Below are positions 43,621 to 54,149 of a stretch of 64,000 nucleotides of DNA, piece after piece. The position numbers and the translations under genes were made by a program. The stretch covers positions 1,612,001 to 1,676,000 of the forward strand of contig JANEZZ010002201.1 of NCBI GenBank assembly GCA_026122225.1, written 5' to 3'. Numbering within the stretch: position 1 is the stretch's first letter; each line of letters begins with the position of its first letter. This DNA is from Heloderma charlesbogerti. Its lineage: Eukaryota; Chordata; Lepidosauria; Squamata; Helodermatidae. The notes under the pieces were generated by a model. It worked only from the letters and a program-made list of their open reading frames with translations. It did not search any database and was not told the DNA's origin.

Positions 43621-44154
43621 TAGGGAAAGATAGACTGGGCATGGATGAAATTTGGAAAAAAGTGTGGTCATAGTTGGAATTGAAATTCTGTGTGCACACA
43701 TTCAATGTGTGAAGCCTCAATAAAATTTAAAGAAAATGAGCATATGACAGCTGTGTGACTCTGCAGCAAGTTTCACAGCTTCTGTCTCAGCTTGATCTCA
43801 CCTTCATTAAGCTAGTATCAGACATTACCGGAAAAATGTTTGCAGCTGAAAATAAAGAGTTTTCCACATCTAAGTGGCCACATTTCTTGTGAGATTGGAA
43901 AGAGAACTTGTGCCTGCTGTAAATGCAGTTATGCCTTAATCTACTGTAGATGCTAATTCCAATTGTCCTTCACTAATACATAGCCACTTTATAATTTTGC
44001 CTGCCACTCCATCATTCAATTTGGCTAGGGCTGATTCACTCCTCCATCTTTCTTTAGTTTTTCCCACCCATTTTTTGTGGAAGAACTCCATGTGGCATGA
44101 TGCAAGCATTCATCTCTATAATGAGTTGCTTTTTAGAAAGAAACTCAAACTTTT
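43621..44154. other. No gene recognised
   Basis: Unassigned AT-rich sequence. Confidence 0.5.
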
Positions 44155-44345
44155 TGAATATGCTAAAACTGTACATGCTAAAACTGTATGTTGAACTGTA
44201 CATGCTAAAAAAAACTCTGTATATGCTAAAACTGTATGTTGAACTGTGTATGCTAAAACAAATTGTACCGTATATGTTAAAACTGTATGTTGAACTGTAT
44301 ATGCTAAAAAACCCTATATATGCTAAAACTGTATGTTGAAAAAAA
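44155..44345. repeat. Irregular tandem repeat (~47-60 bp units)
   Basis: TATGCTAAAACTGTATGTTG recurs with variable spacers (GAACTGTACATGCTAAAA, GAACTGTGTATGCTAAAA, GAACTGTATATGCTAAAA), giving about four units of drifting length. Tyr/Leu-rich frames on either strand come from the repeat. Confidence 0.8.
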
Positions 44346-44582
44346 GTAATCCTGCATCGTTTCTGGCATCTCCCACAAATACTGAATAAAATTGACAAGG
44401 AGACAAAATAAATGAGCGTCAGTCAGGTTTTAAGCTGGTTTCAATAAATTGGAAGGAAAATATAGAGGGATCTGAAGATGAAATATATACATGAGTTTAT
44501 TTGTTTGATGAGTTAAACCAGGTTCTTGGATTTGATTGCCTTTTTATCTACTTTTTAAATAAAGTTGCTGTTTCCACTGCCT

Positions 44583-44890
44583 GACATTTATTTATTTATT
44601 TATTTAGTCATTCATTCATTCATTCATTCGTTATATTTCTATACCGCCCCCATAGCTGAAGCTGTCTGGGCGGTTCACAAAAAACAACAACAACAATTAA
44701 AATAATTATATAAAGTATAAAACCAGTCACGTAATGACAGAACAAGTAGTACACACAGCAACAATTTAATATATATAAAACAACTGAAAACAATCAGCCA
44801 GAGACAATAAAAGAGAGTCTTTATTATACTACCAAATGCCTGAGAGAAGAGGGGGCTTTTGGTTTTAACCAAAAAGTCAACAATTATGCC
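44583..44890 (-). mobile_element. L2 LINE 3' end with TTTA/TTCA tail
   Basis: The plus strand shows (ATTT)n then (ATTC)n at about 44588-44630, followed by TTTCTATACCGCCCCCATAG and CTGTCTGGGCGGTTCACAA. This is the conserved L2 3'-end phrase also at 36950-36990. 5'-truncated near 44890. Non-coding. Confidence 0.82.
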
Positions 44891-45869
44891 ATTTAATCTG
44901 AAGGGTAACCCCAGCGATGCAACGCCATTATGTTTTTAAGAGGTAGGATGAACATCTACTGGAGTGGGTTGTTTGTGATGAAGTGAATTGAGGCCATTGC
45001 TACATTTGCCTGTTTTTAATAATTGCTTGAGGCTACAAAAAGTTACAGCCTGGATTTGGCTGTTTTTTCCCCTGGCAGAAATTGTCCCTTCTCGCCCTCT
45101 CCCCTTTCCCAAAAAAATCTCAGAAGAGCAGTTATGTTAGTCTGCTATGGCAAAGCCAATGAAGAGTTCTGTGGCAACTTCAGTGCTTACAAGTTCAGTG
45201 GTGCAGTTAAGTAATTTTAGACTCTGGACTAGGGATGTGCAAATCAGCAAAATTTGAGCTCACTGAACTCCAAATTCCATCTCAAAGCTCGTTCCAGCTC
45301 GAATCCTTATCAGGTTGCATATTGTGTTGAACATTTGTTTGAAAATCCATGCATATTTTCATGTGTATTGTTCCAGATGTACACCTCAATTATGAGCATT
45401 TTTGAAATGTACATATTCCTCTCCCATTGAGTGAAGCGCATCTATGCACATTTTTCAAAAGCATGCATGCTGTCAAATGCTCTTTGGGGGCCCACAGATC
45501 ACATTGCAAGCTTGGAAATGTATGGACTTTGACTGCAGATTGGGTTTGAGTCTGTGTTTGGTTTGGAAGGTGAAAACAGGGTAAATCCTGACAGGCCTGT
45601 AACTGAAACGTTCTGGGTGGGCCACGAAAAAAGTGTGTGTGGGGCAGTTTATCTGGTCTGCTGGCCTTTTTCCAAAAGAAGTGTAAACTGTATTTAAACC
45701 TTTTTTTTTTTTTTGCAGCCATACTGCAATTTATATACATTCAAACATTTTCACTAAGGAACTTCAACAATTGTTATGGTCCTTGTCACCAATTTACAAA
45801 AAAGGTAAAAAAAATTATCAAGAATAATCCTCTAGTAGAAAATCAAGAATAAGCTACAGCAGGAATATT
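44891..45869. other. TAGGGATG-type left end at 45230, otherwise unassigned
   Basis: TAGGGATGTGCAAATCAGC at 45230 is the family left end, followed by ~370 bases with ATGCATATTTTCATGTG/ CACATTTTTCAAAAGCATGC phrases. No right end or target duplication (left flank CTCTGGAC) was found. No gene. Confidence 0.45.
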
Positions 45870-47310
45870 CTTATTATAGAATCATAGAGTTTGAAGGAGC
45901 CATTCAGGCCATTAAATTCAACCCCCTGCTCAGTAAGGATGTCCACTGCTGAGGAATCCAGTGCTTTGGGAGCTTGACAGACTCCAGGAGAGCACCTGAC
46001 TTAGCTCGCATTTGTGGAGCTTTTCCTAAAATCTGGGAACTTTTTCTATTTTTAAAAATTATGTAAATAGAAATGTGCACAAATTGCAGGGTGTCATTTG
46101 CATGACTTACTCAAGTTCTGGCTGCAATTTGCTCAAACTAAGCACATTACAGCCAAAATTTGTGTAAATGGCTGGGTGACCAGCCAGATGGGCGATTAAT
46201 AAATTTAATAATAATAAATAAATAATAAATAAATCACAGACATTGCATCCCACAATTTGCGCACATTGTGTCCAGCAATTTGTGCACATTTCTATTTATG
46301 TAATGCTTAAAAAAAATGGAAAAATCCATTAACTGGCCTGATTTGATGCAGATTGAGTCAGGCCAGCTCATGGGGAAATGAGTTGAGGTCCAGAGGGCTG
46401 AGCTGATGAAAGCTCTGTGAGCTCCCCCCCCCCCCGGGTGGATTCATCCAACATCTCTACTGCTCAGTGTAGGAATCCAGTTTAAAGCATCCTTGACAGA
46501 TGGCTGCCTAGTCTTTGCTTGAATATCTCCAGTGACAACTCCCTAGGCAGTTGGTTCCATCATGGTCTGACTGGCTGCTCTGACCATTAGGAAATTTTTC
46601 CTGATGTGTTCAACTGAAATCTGCTTTCCTGTAACATAAGCCTATTATTCATGTCCTATATTCTTGGATAACAGGGAACCTCCCTCTTCTGTGTGACAAC
46701 CCTTTAGATACTTGAAAATTGCAATCATATCCCCCACCCCCAGGCTTCTCTTCTCAAGGCTAAACATACCCAGTTCCCACAATCTTTTCACATAGGACTT
46801 AGTTTCTAGTCCCTGATCATCTTTGTTGCCCTTCTCTGATCTTATTTCAGTTTATCTGAATCCTTCTGAAAGTGTGGTGTCTAGAACTGGATACGGTATT
46901 CGAGGTGAGGTCTGACTGGTGCAGAATACAGTGGAATTCTCACTTCCCTTGATTTTGAAACTATACTTCTATTGATGAAACCTAAAATTGCATGTGCATT
47001 TTTTTGCAGCCACATCACACTGCTGACTCATATTCAACTTGTGATCAACTACAACTCCAAGGCCCCCTTTACACTTTCTTTTACCAAGCCAGGTATCCCA
47101 CAGCTTATACCTGTGCATTTTATTTCTTTTTCCTAAAAGAAGAACTTTGCATTTGTTGCTGTTATGTTTCATTGTTATTTTCTCCCCAGTCTTCTAACCT
47201 ATAAAGATCACCTTGAATTTTGTTTCTGTCTTCTGTCTTTTATCCCACCCAACTTTCTGTCATCTGAAAATTTGATCAGCATTCTCTGCACCTCTTGAAC
47301 TCCTCTTCCT
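45870..47310 (-). mobile_element. Old CR1 LINE 3' part, split by a DNA element
   Basis: 45870-45933 is the CR1 3' tail (ATAGAATCATAGAGTTTGAA then AACCCCCTGCTCAG). 46460-47310 continues it (CTGCTCAGTGTAGGAATCCAG, then the C-terminal coding region with a decayed DHKLNMSQQCDVAAKK stretch at about 47050-46990). The same order is seen in the intact copy at 24747-25700. Many stops. It is truncated near 47310, close to the BovB insertion at 47328. Confidence 0.88.
45934..46459. mobile_element. TAGGGATG-type DNA element inside CR1, perfect TSD
   Basis: Starts TAAGGATGTCC and ends CCAACATCTCTA. It is flanked by CTGCTCAG on both sides (45926-45933 and 46460-46467), a perfect 8-bp duplication of CR1 sequence. 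The interior has inverted GCACAAATTGCAGG / GCAATTTGTGCACATTTCTA phrases and a short AATA-rich tract, not the GATAGGCTACG palindromes. 59389-59672 is a partial relative. Non-coding, 526 bp. Confidence 0.88.
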
Positions 47311-47348
47311 GTTGGGTTTTCCTGCCAAGCTGTTGTTCAGTCGTTAAG

Positions 47349-47942
47349 TCATGTCCAACTCGTTGTGACCCCATGGACCATAGCACGCCAGGCCTTCCTG
47401 TCCTCCTCTCTCTCCCGGAGGATGCTCAAGTTCATATTCATTGCATCAGTGATGCTATCTAGCCATCTCATCCTCTGCTGTCCCCTTCTCCTTTTGTCTT
47501 CAATCTTTCCCAGCATCAGGGTCTTTTCCAGGGAGTTTTCTCTTCGCATGAGGTGGCCAAAATATTTGAGCTTCAGCTTCAGTATCTGTCTTTCCAATGA
47601 GCACTCAGGGTTGATTTCCTTTAGGATTGACTGATTTGATCTCCTTGCAGTCCAGGGGACTTGTAAGAGTCTTCTCCAGCACCACAGTTCGAAAGCATCA
47701 ATTCTTCGGTGCTCAGCCTTCCTTGTAGTCCAGCTCTCACAGCCATACGTTGCTACTGGGAAAACCATAGCTTTGATTATATGGACCTTTGTCGGCAAGG
47801 TGATGCCTCTGCTTCTTACTACGCTGCCTAGGTGTGCCACAGCTTTCCTCCCAAGGAGCAAGCGTCTTTTAATTTCATGGCTACAGTCACCGTCTGCGGT
47901 GATCTTGGAGCCCAAGAAAATAAAATCTGTCACTGCTTCCAT
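47349..47942 (-). pseudogene. BovB reverse transcriptase C-terminal part (197 codons)
   Basis: Starts at the block MEAVTDFIFLGSKITADGDC and passes GCESWTTRKAEHRRIDAFEL to the C-terminal KYFGHLMRRENSLEKTLMLG and RRMRW-like region. These are thumb and C-terminal parts that follow the YADD palm in BovB. It is open to the end of the element. It is separated from the palm frame (48220-48002) by a frameshift at about 47950-48000. Confidence 0.92.
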
Positions 47943-48538
47943 TTCTTCCCCTTCTGATATGCCAGGAAGTGATGGGGCCAGATGCCATGATCTTCATTTT
48001 TTTAATGTTGAGTTTCAAACCAGCTTTTGCACTCTCCTCTTTCACCCTCAACAAGAGGCTCTTTAGATCCTCTTTCGCTTTCTGCCATTAGGGTGGTATC
48101 GTCTGCGTATCTGAGGTTGTTGATAATTCTCCCAGCAATCTTAATTCCGACCTGTGATTCATCCAACCCGGCATTTCTCATGATGTACTCTGCATATAAG
48201 TTAAATAAGCAAGGTGACAATATACAGTTTTGTCATACTCCTTTCCCAATTTTGAACCAATCGGTTGTTCCATGTCCGGTTCTTACTGTTGCTTCTTGAC
48301 CCTTGTACAGGTTTCTCAGGAGACAGGTAAGGTGGTCTGGTACTCCCATCTCTTTAAGAATTTGCCAGAGTTTGTTGTTATCCACACAATCAAAGGCTTT
48401 AGCGTAGTCAATGAAGCAGAAATAGACGTTTTTTCTGGAATTCTCTTGCTTTCTCCATGATGCAGCGAAAGTTGGCGATTTGATCTCTAGTTCCTCTGCC
48501 TCTTTGAAACCCAGCTTGTACTTCCAGTAGTTCTCAGT

Positions 48539-50485
48539 TCACATACGCTGCTGAAGCCTAGCTTGTAGGATTTTGAGCATAACCTTGCTGGCATGTGAAA
48601 TGAGTGCAATTGTACGGTAGTTTGAACACTCTTTGGCGTTGCCCTTCTTTGGAATTGGAATGTAAACTGACCTTTTCCAGTCTTGTGGCCACTGTTGAGT
48701 GTTCCAAATTTGTTGGCATATTAAGTGCAGCACTTTAACAGCATCATCTTTTAGGATTTTAAATAGCTCAGCTGGAATACTGTCATCTCCGCTAGCTTTG
48801 TTGTTAGTAATGCTTCCTAAGGCCCACTTGACTTCACTCTCGAGGATGTCCGGCTCAAGTTCAGTGACCGCACTATCAGGGCTATCAGGGACATTCAGAT
48901 CTTTCCTATATAGTTCTTCTGTGTATTCTTTCCACCTCTTCTTAATCTCATCTGCTTCCGATAGGTCCCTGCCTTCTTTGTCCTTTATCATGCCCGTCTT
49001 TGCACAAAATGTTCCCTTGAGATCTCCGATTTTCTTGAAGAGATCTCTAGTCTTTCCCATTCTATTGTTTTCCTCGATTTCTTTGCATTGTTCATTTAAG
49101 AAGGCCTTCTTGTCTCTCCTTGCTATTCTCTGGAACTCTGCATTCAGTTGGGTATATCTTCCCCTTTCTCCCTTGCTTTTCGCTTCCCTTCTTTCCTCAG
49201 CTACTTGTAAAGCCTCATCAGACAGCCACTTGGCTTTCTTGCATTTCTTTTTCTTTGGGATGGATTTAGTTGCTGCCTCCTGAACAATGTTACGGACCTC
49301 CGTCCATAGTTCCTCAGGCACTCTGTCTATCAGGTCTAATCCCTGAAATCTATTCCTCACCTCCACTGTATATTCATAAGGGATATGATTTAGGTCATAC
49401 CTGAATGGTTTAGTGGTTTTCCCTACGTTCTTCAATTTAAGCCGAAATTTTGCAAGAAGCAGCTCATGATCTGAGCCACAGTCAGCTCCAGGTCTTGTTT
49501 TTACTGACTGTATAGAGCTTCTCCATCTTTGGCTGCAAAGGACATAATCAATCTGATTTCGATATTGACCATCTGGTGATGTCCATGTGTAGAGTCGCCT
49601 CTTGTGCTGTTGGAAAAGAGTGTTTGCTATGATCAGCGTGTTCTCTTGGCAAAACTCTATTAGCCTTTGTCCTGCTTCATTTTGTACACCAAGGCCATGC
49701 CTGCCTGTTATCCCGGTGATTTCTTGACTTCCTACTTTAGCATTCCAATCCCCTTTGATGAAGAGGACATCTTTTTTTGGTGTTAGTTCTAGAAGGTGTT
49801 GTAGGTCTTCATAGAACCGATCAACCTCAGCTTCTTCGGCCTCAGTGGTTGGGGCATAGACTTGAATTACTGTGATGTTGAATGGTTTGCCTTGGATTCG
49901 TACTGAGATCATTCTATCGTTTTTGAGATTGTACCCCAGTATTGCTTTTCCCACCCTTTTGTTGACTATGAGTGCTACTCCATTTCTTCTAAGGGATTCT
50001 TGCCCACAGTAGTAGATATGATGGTCACCTGAATTAAATTCGCCCATGCATGTCCATTTTAGTTCGCTGATTCCCAAGATGTCGATGTTCAGTCTTGCCA
50101 TCTCATGTTTGACCACCTCCAGCTTACCTTGATTCATTGATCTTACATTCCAGGTTCCTAAACAATATTGTTCTTTACAGCATCGGATTTTCTTTTCACC
50201 ACCAGACACATCCACAGCTGAGTGTCCTTTCGGCTTTGGCCCAGCCGCTTCATTCTTTCTGGCGCTACTTGGAAATTCCCTCTGCTCTTCCCCAGTAGTA
50301 TATTGGACACCTTCCAACCTGAGGGGCTCATCTTCCGGCATCATATCTTTTAGCCTTGTGATACGTTCCATGGGGTTTTCTTGGCAAGAATACTGGAGTG
50401 GGTTGCCATTTCCTTCTCCAGTGGACCACATTTTGTCAGAACTCTCTGCCATGACCTGTCCGTCTTGGGTGGCCCTGCACAGCAT
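48539..50485 (-). pseudogene. BovB endonuclease/reverse transcriptase, N-terminal 648 codons
   Basis: An apurinic-type endonuclease that nicks target DNA and a reverse transcriptase primed from the nick. Endonuclease motifs: GTWNVRS at residues 110-116, SELKW at 140-144 (catalytic Glu 141), KGDWNAKVG at 244-252 and GSDHE at 337-341. The early reverse-transcriptase block KASGDDSIPAELFK lies near residue 545. The frame ends just before the polymerase palm because of a lesion near 48539, so the protein is truncated. The true start is uncertain: the ORF Met is used, but the upstream ~65 bp of the element is in frame-poor sequence. Confidence 0.93.
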
Positions 50486-50560
50486 AGCTTATGGCTTCAC
50501 TGAGTTACGCAAGCTCCTTCGCCACAACAAGGCAGTGATCCATGAAGGGGTTTCCTGCCA

Positions 50561-51057
50561 TAGAAATAGAATGCTACTAATCAGTGCACTGTGTTTATTA
50601 AAATCAGCTTTCCTGAAGTCCAAGGGAGTTTATGAAGACATTTTGATGCTGCTTCATGGTCAGCAAATTCACATGCTGTCTTGGCTGCTTCAAAAGTGTT
50701 GTTGAAAACAGTATCATTTTGCATTTCCCGCAAGTGCCTCCCAACACAATCAGTAAGTTTCAATGCTGTCTCAATCTCCAGATTCTTCTGCTGCAGCACT
50801 GATGTTACAAGTTTAAGATATCCCAGTACTTTTAGCATAATTTCAGTAAGAAAGGGAAAAGACTGACAACAGATCTGACTGAGCTCAGTCTTTAGATGAG
50901 AAAAATGTTCACAAGGGGAAGATGCACTGATTAATTTGAATGTGGAAAGAATGAATTCTTTGTCTGAATGTATAACTATAACTGAATCCAAGTGTTCGGT
51001 ACATTGAACCAACAGGTATTGTAAGAAACAGAAACAGTATTTGTTGCATCCTTTCAT
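50561..51057 (-). pseudogene. 158-codon orphan frame, possibly a hAT-like fragment
   Basis: The minus frame at 51057-50581 is preceded directly by a TAA stop. It reads as a helical, Leu/Cys-rich protein (e.g. KNLEIETALKLTDCV and EAAKTACEFADHEAA). The pattern of a Leu-rich helix followed by a block on duration or number of contacts resembles regions of hAT-derived zinc-finger proteins, but no catalytic motif is present. The first ~60 bp after the BovB target duplication (TTTATTAAAATCAGCTTTCC) resemble CR1 endonuclease sequence at 26890. Identity uncertain. Confidence 0.3.
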
Positions 51058-52589
51058 TTAGCATAAGGAATCTGTGTAGTGGAAAACTCTAAGCCACAGA
51101 GATTTATTAGGTTGTCACTGCTAACTGCAGAATTAGCAATCCTATTTCCCAATGGGACTGAGAAAGAAATAAGGGGATGGTGGTGACAGGAGAACCTTCT
51201 AAGGATGGAAGATGAATACGTTTCTGGGGAAATTTCTTGCTTCGCTAGATCAAGCACAAATCATCTCTAAGACATAGCAACTTCGTTTTACATTTGTTCT
51301 TGTCTCTGACTCAGTAGCTAGTGATGCTGTGACAGACAGATCTTGCATTTACCATTGGTCATCCTGAAGCTTGCAGATTATCTATGAGCTCCCTCCTTTA
51401 CAGCATCAAATGCTCATGACAGTAACCATCGGCCAAGTTGTCATTTCAGAGCATCTCCCGGCAGTTGTTTTTCACACAATAAACAGAGTTGTAGTTCAAT
51501 CATTCTAAAACCTGCTGGTTTAAGACCAGAGTTAAGGCTAACTGATCTTAGCTCAAGTTCTACAAAGCCAGGATATTGGAAGCTAAGGCTGATACCTTAA
51601 CAGATGTGCCCTGTGATCAGAGGCCCAAATATCTCCAAAGTGGTGCACTTTGGTTTGAGATGCAGGCTTTGTCCAAAGTGGATGCATACCCCTAAATCTA
51701 AAGCATGCTTGCTAAATTATAAGCTATTAATTTCAGTGGGATATACTTCCAAATAAACATTTTTAGAATCATGTTGTAAACTACAATGCCTACTGTGGGC
51801 AGATGCAACGCATTACTTACATATTGCTCTTGCATCCCTATGAATGGAATGTTTCTTTAGGCAAAAAAGCTGACTTTGCTACAGTTGGGTCCTCAAGCAA
51901 TTTAGGTTTACACTTCATTATTAACAAATCAATTCTCATTGGCTTTTCACTCAAAGCAACAAGAAAAACACATTCTCACTACTCAGACGGGCAGAAATCA
52001 TGCCATCCCTGAAAGATCTCCACCAAGTCTGGTAAAGGAACACAAGGGGAGGAAAATAAAGATGAAGAAATTAAAGTGACAAGAGTAGGGTGTCCATAAA
52101 CAGGGGAACAGAATAGGGACTGACAACAAAACACTGCAGTATGGAATGCTTCTATTCTGGGATTCATCCAGTTAGCCATGCCCTTTTTCCAGTATATTCC
52201 ATTCCACAACAAGCACCCTGGCTTTCCAGTACCTCCCCAAATAGGCAGTGTTATGGGGCTACTGAGCATGATCAGTCTTTATTGGACTATTCTGCAGTTC
52301 TCCCCTTATGTTTTTTTCCCCTACAGGTTTTTTGTACTTAGGCAGACCTTGGGGTTTCCCTGAGCACGTTGATACCTCGTTCTTCTTTGTGGGCATTGCC
52401 ATTTGGGCTCAGAAGGAGAACTGGCACATGGAGAATGAGTTCACTATTTGTATATAGGACTAGGACCATATCACTGAGAAACAGCTATGTAGCCACACAA
52501 GCAAATAAGGAAGCCTTGAGAAACTGGATGAAGAGGGCTGTTCTACCCCGATGGAGCCTTCCTTTCTAGGTTCCACATTTATTAGTTCC
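51058..52589. other. No gene recognised
   Basis: Unassigned. Short frames only, with no motif or repeat edge. Confidence 0.5.
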
Positions 52590-52911
52590 AGGGTTAGTTC
52601 CAAACAGTCCTCTATTTGAAATGCTATCCAGTCCAAGTCCAGTTTAAAAATAAAGACCCAATAAGAATGAGGAGAAGAGGCTTTGAAGTTGCCCATCAAC
52701 AGTACTTGGGCAACAGACTGAGCAGGCAGGCAGGCCACCTGGTGACAGCGGCATTGCTTTCTATTTACATTATAGTCCTAATTCTGCATCAATACATACA
52801 AATCAGGATGTGCAAATGTTATGCAAATTTGTGTCATCTTTTGTGCTCTTTTTTAGTGATGTATTTGTGTGTGTGTGTGTGTGTGTGGTGATTTGCAAGT
52901 GACCACCCAAG
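52590..52911 (+). repeat. TIR-type repeat, copy 3, with GT run
   Basis: ACAGTCCTCTATTTGAAATG, CCCATCAACAGTACTTGG and GACTGAGCAGGCAGGCAGGC follow the order of copy 1 (36168-36543). A (GT)n microsatellite at about 52866-52888 and GTGACCACCCA mark the right end. The left end (TAGGGTGGCCA) is lost. Confidence 0.6.
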
Positions 52912-53235
52912 GTCTTTAAAGTTGGGATGCACAGCAAGATTAGGCCGCTGTGCTGCTCTTTCCAGGACATAGGGGAAAAAAATGTAGACTTATTTTTTTC
53001 AAAGAGATGATTCTCTTCAGATTTCTCATCTCTTGAGATGAGAAAGGCATTCTGTATATATTCAGAAAACCTTTGTTTGTCACCCCTGCCATAGATAATA
53101 CTGAGCTAGATGGATCAGTGGTCTGACTTGGTAAAAGGTAGCTAGTAGTTCCCTATGTTCCTATTATAGTAGATTCCCCCCCCCCACAACACCACCAGGA
53201 TAGATTAACAGATGTTTATATAGCATGCTTAGATC
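52912..53235. mobile_element. tRNA-type SINE 3' fragment (about 53090-53164)
   Basis: GATAATACTGAGCTAGATGG, ATCAGTGGTCTGACTTGGTA and the end TTCCCTATGTTCCTATTATAG match the SINE at 41773-41957. The 5' half with the promoter boxes is absent. The sequence before it is unassigned. Confidence 0.75.
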
Positions 53236-53372
53236 AGGGCTAGGTAACCTGTGGACCTTCAGATGTTGATGAACTACCACTCCCATCATCCATCTCCATA
53301 GTTGAGGGTGGCTGGGGCTGATAGGGATTGGAGTCCAGCACATCTGGCAGGCCACAGGTTCCCCAGTTGTGC
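53236..53372. mobile_element. Short palindromic DNA element, copy 7
   Basis: CTAGGTAACCTGTGGACCTTC and AGATGTTGATGAACTACCAC at the left; GGAGTCCAGCACATCTGGCA and GGCCACAGGTTCCCCAG at the right. Same hairpin family as 9183-9322. Confidence 0.78.
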
Positions 53373-54149
53373 CTTAGATGGCTCAACAGATATTAATGCA
53401 GAAAGGATGACGGCATAGTTACCAGGCACATCTGTAATTAAATCTAAGACCTCAACCTATGTAAGATGTGTTTACTTCAGCATAAAATGCCCATTTCAGT
53501 AAATGAAAACCAATACATCTTGGAACCCACCATGCCAAATGCAGTTCACTAGTCATGTGTCATGCCATGCCATGTGTTTGACATCCCATCCTGGGCAGGC
53601 AACAAATTGAGGAATTATTATATTAAGGCCCTGGAAGGCACCACAGCTGGCTAGTAGCCTGCATTCAGCTTGATGGATGACCACGAGTTGTGCAGACCTG
53701 CATGGATGTAGCCAATTTTTACTTTATTTCACTAGTCAGGGAAACAAACAAAATGTTTGTCTCTTCCTGATGGCACTTCACTCACTTGACGATAAGTCTA
53801 TTCAGATTTAGAATGCAATAAATTAAAGTATTTTTATAGCCCTTTAACTATCCAATTTTTCTTTCCTTATACATATGTAAATCACTTGCCACAGACATTT
53901 GCAAGTTAATGAATTTATTCCATGCACATTTCAGACTTTCTATTCCTATTTGAATGTGGAGGCTCTTCTTTGGTGTTCTCATAAAACATCTAATTTCTGC
54001 CTCTTCTGGCATAAAGAACAGTGAATTGTCTTTTAAATGCATTTTGTATGTCTTTTCATTCTTGTTTTTAAACTTAAGAATAATTAACTACATTGTTGAG
54101 AAACCATAGCAGGCCAGTGCTACAGGCATCATGCATTATTATCATAGCC
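53373..54149. other. No gene recognised
   Basis: AT-rich and unassigned. A short CATGCCATGCCATG duplication lies near 53565. Confidence 0.5.

Larger units (their letters stand above)
47328..50550 (-). mobile_element. RTE-BovB LINE, full-length, TSD-flanked
   Basis: TTTCCTGCCA lies at both ends (47318-47327 and 50551-50560), giving an insertion of 3223 bp, the size of a complete BovB. The minus strand reads a 5' region, the large endonuclease plus early reverse-transcriptase frame (50485-48539), a broken middle (48530-48000, with the FIDYAKAFDCVDN and LRYADDTTLMAESE blocks separated by frame changes), and a C-terminal frame (47942-47349). The 3' end has the BovB signature GTTCAGTCGTTAAGTCATG near 47336. 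BovB is notable for transfer between squamates and ruminants. Only a few lesions, so relatively young. Confidence 0.95.

Noticed and set aside
48539..50485. 648-codon frame as a host gene
   Set aside because: Endonuclease motifs in BovB order, BovB flanks and a target duplication identify a retroelement protein.
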